A stretch of DNA of 64,000 nt from SHZI01 sp040080965 (GCA_040080965.1 JBEBHH010000004.1:62001-126000); one strand, 5' to 3'. Positions 53,076-62,291 are shown, numbered from the stretch's first letter. Notes: generated from the letters alone by a model not told the origin. Translations and numbers: made by a program.

Positions 53076-53703
53076 GACTCCGCAGGCGAATGACGGCCAT
53101 CGCGGCGACCGCGCCCAGCGTCGCCAGGGCCGTGTCCTTCTGGGCGTCCCAGACATCGCCCTGGGTGCCCAGGTAGGCCTGCCCGAGCTCGCCGCCGAAC
53201 GCGGCCGCCGCTCCCCACTCGATCAGCTCGTAGATGGCCGAGTGGGACATGATGAACAGCACCGGCAGCAGGCTGCGCCAGAGGCCCCGCGGCGGGGCCA
53301 CCCGGTCGAACAGCTCCACGCTGGCCGGGAGCAGGAGCAGGCCGTAGGAGAAGTGCACCAGCCGGTCGTAGTGATTACGCTCCCAGCCGAGGGCTCCATT
53401 CAGGGACTCGCCGGTCAGCGCCCGGAACCACGCATCGTAGGGCACCTCCGAGTAGGTGTAGTGCGCGCCGATGGTGTGCAGCACGAGAAAGACGAACAGG
53501 CACCCGTAGCTCGCATCGGACAGGGGCCGGCTTCTTGCGCCGCGAATGAACAGCGGCAGGGCGATGAAGACGATGATGTTCTCCAGCAGCCAGTCCGCGC
53601 GGTAGCGCGGCGCGATGGCCAGCCCGGCCCAGATGCAGAGATAGGCGGCCAGCAGCCACCGGGGAGTGGTGGAGGACGGGGTCTGGGACGGCCCGGGGTG
53701 CAT
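53044..53703 (-). CDS. DUF2238 (YjdF-like) membrane protein
   Basis: 219 residues with about six helices. Family marks: ENIIVFIALPLFI, HTIGAHYTYSEVPYD, RNHYDRLVHFSYGLLL, YELIEWGAA and GTQGDVWDAQKDTALATLGA. The conserved His, Asp and Glu lie near the membrane faces, suggesting an enzyme or metal site, but no reaction is known. Confidence 0.9.
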   Translation of the reverse strand: MHPGPSQTPSSTTPRWLLAAYLCIWAGLAIAPRYRADWLLENIIVFIALPLFIRGARSRPLSDASYGCLFVFLVLHTIGAHYTYSEVPYDAWFRALTGESLNGALGWERNHYDRLVHFSYGLLLLPASVELFDRVAPPRGLWRSLLPVLFIMSHSAIYELIEWGAAAAFGGELGQAYLGTQGDVWDAQKDTALATLGAVAAMAVIRLRSLSVPRNRPSR

Positions 53704-53719
53704 CGGGAACAGTACCTAT

Positions 53720-53731
53720 CCAACCGGTCGG
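53720..53731. promoter_or_regulatory. Palindrome in the DUF2238/DksA-like divergent region
   Basis: CCAACCGGTCGG is palindromic at 10 of 12 positions. TAATAT directly to its right (53732-53737) could be a -10 element for the plus-strand gene. Similar boxes are used by many TetR regulators, but none is adjacent. Confidence 0.3.
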
Positions 53732-53789
53732 TAATATCGTGCCATTATGACTCGATCAGGGCTTTCGCCCTTAATCAAAGGACTGTCCC

Positions 53790-54116
53790 ATGCCGGATCT
53801 GAGCGCGGTTCGCGACCGACTCCTGAAACGCCAGGCGGAACTTCGGAACCGCACGGAACGGGCCAACGCCGACCTGCGCCACGAGCGGGATCCGCTGGCG
53901 GCGGACTTCGCCGAACAGGCGGTCCAGCGGAGCAACGACGAGGTGCTGGCGGCCATCAGTGATTCGTCCCAGGGCGAGCTGAACCAGATCAGCGTGGCCT
54001 TGCGGCGCATCGAGGCAGGTCACTACAGTACCTGCGCGGCGTGCGGCACCGAGATCGCAGCCGAACGGCTGAAGGCCGTGCCCTACACGGATCGCTGCGC
54101 TACCTGCGCAGCGTAG
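53790..54116 (+). CDS. DksA/TraR-type zinc-finger protein
   Basis: 108 residues: a helical coiled-coil N-terminal part (RDRLLKRQAELRNRTERA) and a C4 zinc finger CAACG...CATC (YSTCAACGTEIAAERLKAVPY then DRCATC). The acidic Asp pair at the coiled-coil tip of true DksA is not evident, so it is a short DksA-like protein of unknown effect on RNA polymerase. Confidence 0.88.
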   Translation: MPDLSAVRDRLLKRQAELRNRTERANADLRHERDPLAADFAEQAVQRSNDEVLAAISDSSQGELNQISVALRRIEAGHYSTCAACGTEIAAERLKAVPYTDRCATCAA

Positions 54117-54155
54117 CGCATACCACGACGATTCCAACCAGACGAGGAGCAACAC

Positions 54156-54722
54156 ATGCACAGCACGATTTCCAGCTTGCGCCGGGCCTGCCTGGCCAGC
54201 CTGCTCGTGGCCTTCGCCGCCGCGCTGCCACTGCAGGGCGCCGCGGCAGCCACCGCACCCGAGATCGACGCCAAGGTCAATGCGGCGATTGACCGGCTGC
54301 ACAAGGAAGTGAAGGGTTCCGACGCCGTGACCAGCAAGTCGGCCGGCTACCTGGTCTTCCCGGGCGTGATCAAGGCCGGGTTCGTCATTGCCGGTGAAGG
54401 CGGCGAAGGCGCCCTCCGGATCGGCGGCAAGACGGCGGGCTACTACAACATCGGCACGGCTTCCGTGGGCTTCCAGGGCGGCGCCCAGAAGCGGGACATC
54501 ATCATCGTCTTCATGGACGAGGCGAGCCTGAAGAAGTTCCAGGCGAGCGACGGCTGGAAGGCCGGTGCGGACGCGTCGGTGGCCGTCCTCGATGTGGGCG
54601 CGGGCGCCAATATCGACGTCAGCAAGATCAAGGAGCCTGTCGTGGGCTTCGTGGTGGGTCAGTCCGGCCTGATGGCCGGTGTGTCGATCGACGGCTCGAA
54701 GATCACCCAGGCCAAAAAGTAG
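54156..54722 (+). CDS. SYLF-domain (Ysc84/DUF4810-like) lipid-binding protein
   Basis: 188 residues with signal peptide (about 1-31). The SYLF domain follows: SKSAGYLVFPGVIKAGFVIAG, GGKTAGYYNIGTASVGFQGGAQ, DIIIVFMDEASLKKFQ, and GLMAGVSIDGSKI. Bacterial SYLF proteins are periplasmic and bind lipid. It lies 39 nt after the DksA-like gene, so the two may share a transcript. Confidence 0.9.
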   Translation: MHSTISSLRRACLASLLVAFAAALPLQGAAAATAPEIDAKVNAAIDRLHKEVKGSDAVTSKSAGYLVFPGVIKAGFVIAGEGGEGALRIGGKTAGYYNIGTASVGFQGGAQKRDIIIVFMDEASLKKFQASDGWKAGADASVAVLDVGAGANIDVSKIKEPVVGFVVGQSGLMAGVSIDGSKITQAKK

Positions 54723-54770
54723 GGGTGCGGGCGCCCGTGCCTACCCGGGGTTGACCACGAATCCTGGGCA

Positions 54771-55538
54771 TCACGAGACGCCCGCCAGCATCCCGCCGTC
54801 GATGCGCAGCGTCTCGCCGGTGATGAACGACGCCTGGTCCGAACACAGCCAGACGACCGCATTGGCCACCTCGTCGACCGTGCCAATCCGGCCGATCGGG
54901 TGCGCGGCCGCGATGCCCTTCGCAATCTCCGGGTCCTGGTAGAAGAGGCGCTTCGCCATGTCGGTGGTGATCACGGCGGGGCACACCGCATTCACGCGTA
55001 TTCCCGCCTTCGCATAGTCCAGGGCCGCCGTCTTCGTCAGGCCAACCACGCCGTGTTTGCTGGCGTGATAGGCGGCGCCCACCGCGCCGCCCATGAGTCC
55101 GGCGACCGAGGACATGTTCACGATGGCGCCGCCGCCGCGGGCGAGCATGGCCGGAATCTCGTACTTCATCGAGAGAAAGACCCCGGTCAGGTTCACGTCG
55201 ATGACCTGCCGGAAGGTTTCCTCGTCGTAGTCGGCCGTCTTCACGTAGGCCGTGCCCTCGATGCCGGCATTGTTGAATGCGTAGTCGAGCCCGCCGCAGG
55301 CGTCGACACAGGCCGCGACCAGACCGCGAAGCTCGCCGGAGTGGCGCACGTCGGCCGGCACGAACATGCCGCTGGAGCCGGCCGCCTCCACCAGCCGCAC
55401 GGTCTCCTCGCCCTCCTCCCGGCGGCGTGCCGCGACAACCACGCGGGCGCCGGCCCTGGCGAAGGCAACTGCCGTGGCGCGCCCGATGCCGGAACTGCCC
55501 CCCGTCACCAGCGCGACCTTCGTGGGGGATTCAGCCAT
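54771..55538 (-). CDS. Short-chain dehydrogenase/reductase
   Basis: 255 residues, classical SDR. Cofactor site TGGSSGIG at 12-19, NNAG, catalytic Ser in NMSSVAG, and YHASK. The Arg pair after the first glycine loop (AARRREEGE) favours NADP(H). The C-terminal IDGGMLAGVS is typical. ATG at 55538 with AGGAG 6 nt upstream. Substrate unknown; it may serve the degradative oxygenases of this region, but they are 3 kb or more away. Confidence 0.92.
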   Translation of the reverse strand: MAESPTKVALVTGGSSGIGRATAVAFARAGARVVVAARRREEGEETVRLVEAAGSSGMFVPADVRHSGELRGLVAACVDACGGLDYAFNNAGIEGTAYVKTADYDEETFRQVIDVNLTGVFLSMKYEIPAMLARGGGAIVNMSSVAGLMGGAVGAAYHASKHGVVGLTKTAALDYAKAGIRVNAVCPAVITTDMAKRLFYQDPEIAKGIAAAHPIGRIGTVDEVANAVVWLCSDQASFITGETLRIDGGMLAGVS

Positions 55539-55605
55539 GGGAGACTCCTGGGAATACCGGTGCCTGGCGGTGATCATAGCCCCGCGGACTCCGGCGGGTG
55601 GGCAT

Positions 55606-55636
55606 AAAAAAAGGCCCCGCACTGCTGCAGGGCCTT
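55606..55636 (-). terminator. Rho-independent terminator of the fasciclin gene
   Basis: AAGGCCC pairs with GGGCCTT, with an inner GCA/TGC pairing and loop. On the minus strand it is followed by seven T residues. It starts 29 nt after the fasciclin gene stop. Confidence 0.85.
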
Positions 55637-55664
55637 CGGCTACTGACCGGAATTCCGTGAGACG

Positions 55665-56120
55665 TCAGCTCGGCATCAGCACGGTATCAATGCTGTGGAT
55701 GACGCCGTTGCTCGTCTCGATGTCGGCCTTTACGACCTTGGCGTTATTGATCGTGACGTGGTTGCCCGGCAGGGCGATCGCAAGCATGCCGCCCTGTACC
55801 GACGTGACGTCGCCTGCCTTGATGTCCTTCGCCATGACCTTGCCGGCCACGACGTGGTACGTAAGGATCGAGGTGAGCTTCGCCCGGTCCTTGAGCAGGC
55901 CATCGACGAGACCTGCGGGGAGCTTCCGGAATGCTTCGTCAGTCGGGGCAAACACCGTGAACGGGCCTTCGCCCTTGAGCGTTGCCACCAGGTCGGCTGC
56001 CTTGACGGCATTGACCAGGATGCTGAGGTTACCGGCGGCGACAGCCGTGTCGACGATGTCGTGAGCCGGTGCGTCATTGTTGGAGACGACGGCGGTCTTG
56101 GCCTGTGCGGCGCTTTGCAT
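55665..56120 (-). CDS. Fasciclin (FAS1) domain protein
   Basis: 151 residues, one FAS1 domain: DIVDTAVAAGNLSILVNAVKA, GPFTVFAPTDEAFRKLP (H1 box) and TSILTYHVVAGKV, then NGVIHSIDTVLMP (H2 box). FAS1 proteins act in adhesion and are usually exported. From the ATG at 56120 (AAGGA 7 nt upstream) there is no clear signal peptide, only 20 polar residues, so it may be cytoplasmic or use another route. Confidence 0.88.
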   Translation of the reverse strand: MQSAAQAKTAVVSNNDAPAHDIVDTAVAAGNLSILVNAVKAADLVATLKGEGPFTVFAPTDEAFRKLPAGLVDGLLKDRAKLTSILTYHVVAGKVMAKDIKAGDVTSVQGGMLAIALPGNHVTINNAKVVKADIETSNGVIHSIDTVLMPS

Positions 56121-56315
56121 GGTTGCGTCCTTGCGATGGGTGGCGCCTGGAAATACAGGCACTCACGGAAACGGGACTGGAGGGTAAGCGTGGCCCGAGG
56201 GGAGATGGGCCGGAGGTGAGAAGACAGCATGGGCCTCGCCCAGGCAGATAGATACAGACGGCGGAAGATATAAGCGTTGACTTGCCGGCCAATGACGCGA
56301 TGCGTCCGCACCCGC

Positions 56316-57908
56316 CTACGGGAGCGCGTCGAGCACGAGGACCCAGTCGTTCCTGCCACGGGCGTTCACGCCGGTGGGCCGGAAGACGCGGCTGCCCGTC
56401 GCCGCGAAGGGCGAGCCGGACACGGTGGCGAAGGCGCCGCTGGTGGGGTCGTACCAGCGGGCCTGAACGAGGGATCCCGCCAGCGCGCCGATGGTGACCG
56501 TGAGGTCCCGGATATCCCGCGTGTAGATGAGCGCGAAACTGCCGTCCGCCGCGCGGGCGGCGGGCGCGCGGGCCGCCCCTGTTCCCATGCCAGCCGTGAG
56601 GAAGGCATTCGCGAAATCCGGCTCCAGGGTCCACCAGGGGTAACTCTCGAGCAACGTCCGCAGGTGGACCAGCGTGCTCGCGCCCTCCGTGTTCAACTGC
56701 GACGTCCAGACGCCGGGCACGAAGGGCCAGATCGACTTCTGGCCCGTCACCTGGCCCGTTGCGCCGGACAGCACGGCCTGCCAGGCCTGCTGCCGGGTCT
56801 CCGTCGGACTCGCTGTCTCGTCCTCGTAGGCGGCCTCGATCAGGAAGTACGGCAGGGTCGATGCGGCGTATTCGCCCTGGGCTTCGGCGATCACAGTGTC
56901 CTTGGCCGCGTAGATGGTGTTCACGTCCAGCCAGGCCTCGCCAGGCCCCAGCCAGCCGAGGGCCGATGTGCCGCGGGAGCCGTGGAAGGTGTGCAGCGAT
57001 ATGGTCTCCACGTCGAGGATGCCGTTCACGACGGCACGCAGCCGCCCCCGGTCCGGCGGGTTGTAGTCACCGCCGTGGACCCAGAGGATGTTGTCGTACG
57101 CGCGAAAGCGGTTGGCGACGTACCGGCCATAGTCACGGAGGACCGTGGTGCCGGCCCGCCCCATGGCGGGGTACCAGCCGGTTTCCCGGCCTGCGTAGCC
57201 CATGTAGGACGGCGTCAGCAGCACCAGCATGCCCCGCTGCCGGGCCTGGGCAATCACGTACTCGGCGTGGCTGAAATAAGCCTCGACCGTCGGGGAGAAT
57301 TCTCCGCCGGCAGTGAACGGAAAGTCGCCGTAGATGTTGGCCGGCTGGTTGACGGACTTGTTCCGCTCGATCAGTTCGATGATCAGGGTGTTGAAGCCCT
57401 TCGCCAGGCGATCGTCCAGGTAGGTAACGACCTCCTCGCGGGTGAGATTGGTGATGAGCAGCCAGGACGAGTCGCCCTGCATGAGGAAAGGCTGGCCCGC
57501 GGCATCCACCAGGTAGCGCTTGCCCGGCTCCACGCGCAGTGGGAAACGGGAGGGAGCGCTGCTTGCCACGTTCACGGTCACGGACATGGTTGCCGGACCG
57601 CCAGCACCGTCGCAGGTCAGGTTGTAGGTGGTGCTCGCGGTCAATGGGCCCGTCGAGACCGAGCCACTGGCCGCCCGGCCGCCGGACCAGCCACCCGAAG
57701 CCGTGCAGCCGGTGGCGTTGGCGCTGCTCCAGGTAAGCGTCGAGGACTCGCCGCTCGCAACGGACTCCGGACTGGCCAGGAGCATCACGGGACTCACGTG
57801 GCAGCCCCCGCAGCTCGGCGCGAGCGCCCACGCCGTGCCGCTGCACAGGCCCAGCGTGACAAGAACCGGGCCAACGACCGTCCAGAAGCTTTGAGTGCCT
57901 GGTTTCAT
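56316..57908 (-). CDS. DUF4038 glycosidase-like protein with one Ig-like repeat and a CxxCH motif
   Basis: 530 residues. Signal peptide (about 1-29), then SCGGCHVSP, a cytochrome c-type CxxCH. One 82-residue Ig-like unit follows (STLTWSSANATGCTASGGW), then the catalytic part (about 120-430) of the apiosidase-like DUF4038 type: PFLMQGDSSWLLITNLTREE, YIAQ-type helices, NILWVHGGDYNPPDR and FLIEAAYEDE with candidate acidic residues. The last 90 residues are a beta domain (FALIYTRDIRDLTVTIGAL) like the putative collagen-binding C terminus. Closely similar to the next gene upstream, so a tandem duplication. Polysaccharide target unknown. Confidence 0.85.
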   Translation of the reverse strand: MKPGTQSFWTVVGPVLVTLGLCSGTAWALAPSCGGCHVSPVMLLASPESVASGESSTLTWSSANATGCTASGGWSGGRAASGSVSTGPLTASTTYNLTCDGAGGPATMSVTVNVASSAPSRFPLRVEPGKRYLVDAAGQPFLMQGDSSWLLITNLTREEVVTYLDDRLAKGFNTLIIELIERNKSVNQPANIYGDFPFTAGGEFSPTVEAYFSHAEYVIAQARQRGMLVLLTPSYMGYAGRETGWYPAMGRAGTTVLRDYGRYVANRFRAYDNILWVHGGDYNPPDRGRLRAVVNGILDVETISLHTFHGSRGTSALGWLGPGEAWLDVNTIYAAKDTVIAEAQGEYAASTLPYFLIEAAYEDETASPTETRQQAWQAVLSGATGQVTGQKSIWPFVPGVWTSQLNTEGASTLVHLRTLLESYPWWTLEPDFANAFLTAGMGTGAARAPAARAADGSFALIYTRDIRDLTVTIGALAGSLVQARWYDPTSGAFATVSGSPFAATGSRVFRPTGVNARGRNDWVLVLDALP

Positions 57909-57947
57909 GGCGCTGTGCAGGTAGCCATCGTACCGCGCCGGTTGTCG

Positions 57948-60638
57948 CTAGGGGATCGCGTCCAGCACCAGGACCCAGTCGTTCTTGCCCCGGGCGTTGG
58001 TGCCCGTGGGCCGGAAGACCCGGCTGCCCGTCGCCGCGAACGGCGAGCCGGACACGGTGGCGAAGCTGCCTCTGGTGGGGTCGTACCAGCGCGCCTGCAC
58101 CCGGGGACCGGCGAGCGAGCCGATGTTGACGGTCAGGTCCCGGATGTCCCTCGTGTAGAGGATCGCGAAGCTGCCGTCCGCCGCCCGGGCAGCAGGCGCC
58201 CGGGCGGCTGAACTACCCACGCCACCGGTCAGGAAGGCATTCGCAAAGTCCGGCACCAGGGTCCACCAGGAGTAGCTCTCGAGCAGGGTCCGCAAATGGA
58301 TCAGCGTGCTCGCGCCCTCCGTGTTCAATTGAGACGTCCACACGCCGGGGATGAAGGGCCAGATGGATTCCTGCCCCGTCACCTGCCCCGTTGCGCCGGA
58401 CAGCACCGCCTGCCAGGCCTGCTGCCGGGTCTCCGTCGGGCTGGCTGTCTCGTCCTCGTAGCCGGCCTCGATCAGGAAGTAGGGCATCGTCGACCGGTTG
58501 TACTCGCCCTGGGCTTCGGCGATCACGGTGTCCTTGGTGGTGTAGATGTTGTTGACGTCCAGCCAGGGGTCCGATGATCCGAGCCATTGCAGGGCTGCCG
58601 TGCCCCGGCCGCCATGGAAGGTGTGGAGCGCGGTGGGCTCGACATCAAGGATGCCGTTCAGCACGGCGCGCAGCCGCTCGCGATCCGGCGGGTTGTAATC
58701 GCCGCCCTGGACCCAGAGGATGTTGTTGTAGGCCCGGAAGCGGTTACCGACGTACTGGCCATACGCGCGGAGCGTGGCGGTGCCCGCCCGGCCCATGGCC
58801 GGGTACCAGCCGGTCTCGCGGCCGGCATAGCCCATGTAGGACGGCGTCAGCAGGACGAGCATGCCCCGCTGCCGGGCCTGGGCGATCACGTATTCCGCAT
58901 GGCTGAAGTAGGCCTCGACCGTCGGGGAGAACTCGTCGCCGGCCGTGAACGGGAAGTCGCCGTAGATGTTGGCGGGAGTATTCACCGAGTGCTGGCGCTC
59001 GATCAGTTCGACGAGCAGCGTGTTGAACCCCTTGGCCTGGCGATCGTCCAGGTAGCGCACGACCTCCTCCCGGGTGAGGTTGCTGATGAGGAGCCAGGGT
59101 GAATCGCCCTGGATCAGGAAGGGTCGTCCCTGGGCATCCACCAGGTAGCGCTTGCCCGGCTCCACGCGCAGCGGGAAGCGCGACGCGACGCTGCCTGACA
59201 CGGTCACGGTGACCGACCTGCTCGCCGAGCCGCCCGTGCCCGCGCACGTCAGGCTGTAGGTGGTGGTGGCGCTCAATGCGCCCGTCGTGACCGAGCCGCC
59301 CGTTGCCCTGCCGCCGGTCCAGCCGCCGGAGGCCGTGCAGCCGGTAGCGTTGGTGCTGCTCCAGGTCAGCGTCGACGAGGCGCCGCTGGCGATCGACGCC
59401 GGACTCGCCGCGAACGCCACGGTGGGCACCGGTGGCACCGCCGACACGGTCACGGTCGCTGACTTGCTGGCCGAGCCGCCGGTGCCGGAGCACGAGAGGC
59501 TGTAGGTGGTGGTGGCGCCCAGCGCACCCGTCGTTACCGAGCCGCTGACTGCCCTGGCGCCGGTCCAGCCGCCGGAGGCCGTGCAGGCCGTGGCGTTGGT
59601 GCTGCTCCAGGTAAGCGTCGACGAGGCGCCGCTGGCGATCGAGGCCGGACTGGCCGACAAGGTCACGGTGGGGACGCCAGGCGCGCCCGCCACGGCCACG
59701 GTTGCGGACTTGCTCCCGGAGCCGCCGGCGCCCGTGCACGTCAGGCTGTAGGTGGTGGTGGCGCCGAGTGCGCCCGTCGAGGCCGAGCCGCTGGTGGCCT
59801 TTGCGCCGCTCCAGCCGCCCGCGGCCGAGCAGGTCGTGGCATTGGTGCTGCTCCACGTAAGCATCGACGACGCGCCGGTCGCGACCGACGTCGGGCTGCC
59901 CGTGAGCGCCACTGCAGGCGGCGTCGCACCGCCCGTCGCCGCCCGCAGGGCGACGACATGCATGATGTACCAGCTGGCGGGGGACTGGGGTGCCGTGGCG
60001 ACGTAGTTGCCGGCCGTGGTTACCACCGCGTCCTCCACGATCGCACCGCGCGGCGTGATGATGCGCCTGGTGTACCCGGCGCCCGCTGCAGTCGACTTGC
60101 CGCCGGTCAGGTTGGTGGCGAAGAGCAGGTCGTTCGGGTTGGTCGTGGCAAAGCTGCCGCTCGTCGTCAGCGTGCCATTGCCCGTTCCGCCAGCGACGGC
60201 GTCGACCGAATTCGCGGCGGCGATGCCGCTGTACTCGACGATGCGCACGTCGGCGCCGGCGACGGGTGCGCTGAAAGCCAGCTTGACGACATTGCCGCCA
60301 GCCGGGGCGGCAACGATTTTCTCGGCGATGTACACGACCTGGGTCGCGACGCCCGGGATCACCGTCGGGCCGGCGACGATCCGGTACGAGTTGCCGCGCG
60401 TGTCGGTGACACTGGTCACGCTGCTGGTGGAATTTCTCCAGCCGATGGCCACGAGATTGACGTGCCCCGCCGCCTGCGCGGCGCTGAAGCCCACGTTGGT
60501 GCTGGTTACGGCACTACCCGGCACCACGTAGCGATGCTGGACGAACGCCGGTGCGGCCGTTGCGGCACCGCCGCTAAACAGCAGCAGCGCGAGCAGCAGG
60601 GCTCCGGGAGTGATCAGCGATCGGGTGACTTTATGCAT
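57948..60638 (-). CDS. DUF4038 glycosidase-like protein with three Ig-like repeats
   Basis: 896 residues. Signal peptide (about 1-28), an N-terminal beta-rich domain of about 215 residues (STNVGFSAAQAAGHVNLVAIG), three tandem 82-residue Ig-like units, then the same catalytic and C-terminal domains as the neighbour (NILWVQGGDYNPPDR, FLIEAGYEDETASPTETRQQ). The catalytic halves of the two proteins are nearly identical in long stretches, so the duplication is recent or kept similar by gene conversion. Secreted or surface enzyme acting on a glycan is the likely role. ATG at 60638. Confidence 0.87.
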   Translation of the reverse strand: MHKVTRSLITPGALLLALLLFSGGAATAAPAFVQHRYVVPGSAVTSTNVGFSAAQAAGHVNLVAIGWRNSTSSVTSVTDTRGNSYRIVAGPTVIPGVATQVVYIAEKIVAAPAGGNVVKLAFSAPVAGADVRIVEYSGIAAANSVDAVAGGTGNGTLTTSGSFATTNPNDLLFATNLTGGKSTAAGAGYTRRIITPRGAIVEDAVVTTAGNYVATAPQSPASWYIMHVVALRAATGGATPPAVALTGSPTSVATGASSMLTWSSTNATTCSAAGGWSGAKATSGSASTGALGATTTYSLTCTGAGGSGSKSATVAVAGAPGVPTVTLSASPASIASGASSTLTWSSTNATACTASGGWTGARAVSGSVTTGALGATTTYSLSCSGTGGSASKSATVTVSAVPPVPTVAFAASPASIASGASSTLTWSSTNATGCTASGGWTGGRATGGSVTTGALSATTTYSLTCAGTGGSASRSVTVTVSGSVASRFPLRVEPGKRYLVDAQGRPFLIQGDSPWLLISNLTREEVVRYLDDRQAKGFNTLLVELIERQHSVNTPANIYGDFPFTAGDEFSPTVEAYFSHAEYVIAQARQRGMLVLLTPSYMGYAGRETGWYPAMGRAGTATLRAYGQYVGNRFRAYNNILWVQGGDYNPPDRERLRAVLNGILDVEPTALHTFHGGRGTAALQWLGSSDPWLDVNNIYTTKDTVIAEAQGEYNRSTMPYFLIEAGYEDETASPTETRQQAWQAVLSGATGQVTGQESIWPFIPGVWTSQLNTEGASTLIHLRTLLESYSWWTLVPDFANAFLTGGVGSSAARAPAARAADGSFAILYTRDIRDLTVNIGSLAGPRVQARWYDPTRGSFATVSGSPFAATGSRVFRPTGTNARGKNDWVLVLDAIP
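59181..59918 (-). repeat. Three tandem 246-bp repeats encoding Ig-like units
   Basis: Units at about 59673-59918, 59427-59672 and 59181-59426, each exactly 82 codons. Shared core TLTWSSTNAT-C-A-GGW and TTTYSL-C-GTGGSAS. Units 2 and 3 are closer to each other than to unit 1. The length is a multiple of three, so unit number can change without breaking the frame. Confidence 0.9.
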
Positions 60639-60678
60639 GGGCTCACCTTCGCATTCGTCACCCGCCATCGTCGGTTCG

Positions 60679-61698
60679 TTACCGATCATTGGCCCGATGG
60701 GCTTTGTCAGCGAAGCGGCACAGCAATTGCGGAATCTGCTCGCTCAGTTCCCGCGCCAGGAAGCCGACCGGGCCGATCCGGCTGACCAGGGCCTCGCCGG
60801 CCTCGGCGTGCAAAGCCAGCCCCCACACTCCCGCCTGCTCCGGGGTGCAGCCGCGCGCCATCAGTCCCGCGACGATCCCGCTGAGGACGTCCCCTGCACC
60901 CGACGTTGCCTGGACCGCGCCTCCACCGGCGTGCGACCAGACGTGTCCCTCTGGCGTGCCGACGTGGGACATAACGCCCTTGAGCAGCACGGTGACGCGC
61001 CACTGGCGTGCCGCCCTGGTCACCGCACGGACGGCGTTGGCCGCCACGTCGTCCGGCGACGACCCGATCAGGCTGGCGAGCTCGCCGGGCCGGGGCGTGA
61101 TCAGCACGCGCCCTTCGGCGAAGCGGTCCCACGGCACGGTCTCGTTCTCAAGTGCCGTGATGGCGCAACCGTCGAGCTGGAGAAGGGCCTTCGGAAACCG
61201 GGCCCGCAGGCCCTGGACCAGGCGCGCCGTCGCATCGTCGTCCTGCATGCCCGGACCCACGAGGATCGCCTCGAAGTCTCCCGCGCAGGGGGCCGTGCCC
61301 AGCCGCGCCAGGCCCCCGCGCGGCGTTTCGCGCAGGCCGATGACGCGACTCTCCGGAACCGCCAGCGCCACCATCGATGCCACACTGCGGGCCGTGGCGA
61401 TGCAGAGCTCGCCCGCGCCAGCGCGCAGGGCGGCGAGGGCGGCGAGCACGGCGGCGCCAGACATCTGGGCCGAGCCCGCAACGATCAGCGTGCGGCCCCG
61501 GTACCCGCCGTCGCTGCCAGCCGCCGGCACTGGCAGCGGCCAGTCGCGCAGCACGCAGGGAGTGATTTCCCCGGGATCCTGCCGGGGCTTGCCGAACCGG
61601 GCCTTCACCGGACCCCGTCGGGCAACGCGCCCGCCATCACCGGCCGATTCATCAATAATTTCACTGGGTTCTCCCGTCAGCTGCGCAGCACCTTGCAC
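60679..61698 (-). CDS. nnrD: ADP-dependent NAD(P)H-hydrate dehydratase
   Basis: 339 residues, the dehydratase half of the nicotinamide nucleotide repair system: VLRDWPLPVPA, RGRTLIVAGSAQMSGAAVLAALAALRAGAGEL, LITPRPGELASLI, VLLKGVMSHV and SGAGDVLSGIVAG, with the catalytic Asp in the last motif. It repairs hydrated NADH and NADPH. The epimerase half (NnrE) that is usually fused in bacteria is absent. The start is uncertain: a GTG at 61698 gives about 40 residues before the first family motif, and a later GTG near VKARFGKP is possible. Confidence 0.85.
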   Translation of the reverse strand: MQGAAQLTGEPSEIIDESAGDGGRVARRGPVKARFGKPRQDPGEITPCVLRDWPLPVPAAGSDGGYRGRTLIVAGSAQMSGAAVLAALAALRAGAGELCIATARSVASMVALAVPESRVIGLRETPRGGLARLGTAPCAGDFEAILVGPGMQDDDATARLVQGLRARFPKALLQLDGCAITALENETVPWDRFAEGRVLITPRPGELASLIGSSPDDVAANAVRAVTRAARQWRVTVLLKGVMSHVGTPEGHVWSHAGGGAVQATSGAGDVLSGIVAGLMARGCTPEQAGVWGLALHAEAGEALVSRIGPVGFLARELSEQIPQLLCRFADKAHRANDR

Positions 61699-61818
61699 GG
61701 GCGATGCCCGCGGACCTGAAGATCTGGAACCGGCGCGAAGACAGTCACCGGTCGGGACAGCTTGGCAGGCACGTACCTACCGGCTGATGAACGAGGGGCC
61801 AATGCCGCAACTGCGCAA

Positions 61819-62187
61819 TTACTGGGGCCAGCAGACCTTGTCGTCGCTGGCTGTCCAGGGCGCAAGCAATGGCGTGGTGCCCGTCGGGTCGGCCATCAGC
61901 GACGTTACGGACACACGGCTGGCGCGGGGAATGGAACGGAGCCGGATATCGAGCTGGCTGCGCCGGAACACCATCCCGTAGCGGCTGACGCCGTCGGTCC
62001 AGCACAGGTAGTACTTGCCGTTATCAATCGGGTGGCGAACGATTTCGCTCTGCGGCAGGCGGACCAGCACCGCCTCGTTCAGCCAGTTGCCCGCGGCAGC
62101 CCCGGCGGCGGTCGCCAGCGCCAGTCCCGCCCCCAAACCCAGGCACAAACCAATCAGCGTATCGCGCGCCTTCATGAACCTCTCCAT
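61819..62187 (-). CDS. Small exported or membrane-anchored hypothetical protein
   Basis: 122 residues. A single N-terminal hydrophobic helix (LIGLCLGLGAGLALATAAGAAAG) acts as signal or anchor, then a soluble part with YYLCWTDGVSRYGMVFRRSQLDIRL and a C-terminal KVCWPQ; the two cysteines may pair. Not recognised. ATG at 62187; a second ATG at 62175 has a nearer GAGG. Confidence 0.6.
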   Translation of the reverse strand: MERFMKARDTLIGLCLGLGAGLALATAAGAAAGNWLNEAVLVRLPQSEIVRHPIDNGKYYLCWTDGVSRYGMVFRRSQLDIRLRSIPRASRVSVTSLMADPTGTTPLLAPWTASDDKVCWPQ

Positions 62188-62291
62188 CCGTGGAATTTGC
62201 GAGGCGCAAGGAAACGCGAATCGGGCGCGGCGGACAACCGGCCTTCAGGAACGGTTCAGCTTCTGCCAACCGGCGGCTGGCTCAAGGGGAC

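Noticed and set aside
54720..54752. GC-rich imperfect hairpin after the SYLF gene as a terminator
   Set aside because: The arms pair poorly outside a ten-base core and no T run follows on either strand.
56246..56268. A GTCTGTA half-site upstream of the fasciclin gene as another member of the palindrome family
   Set aside because: The right half (TGCCTG) does not match, so only half a site is present.
59181..59918. Regular repeats as a possible CRISPR or satellite array
   Set aside because: The 246-bp units are in frame inside a secreted protein and encode Ig-like domains; there are no short repeats with unique spacers.
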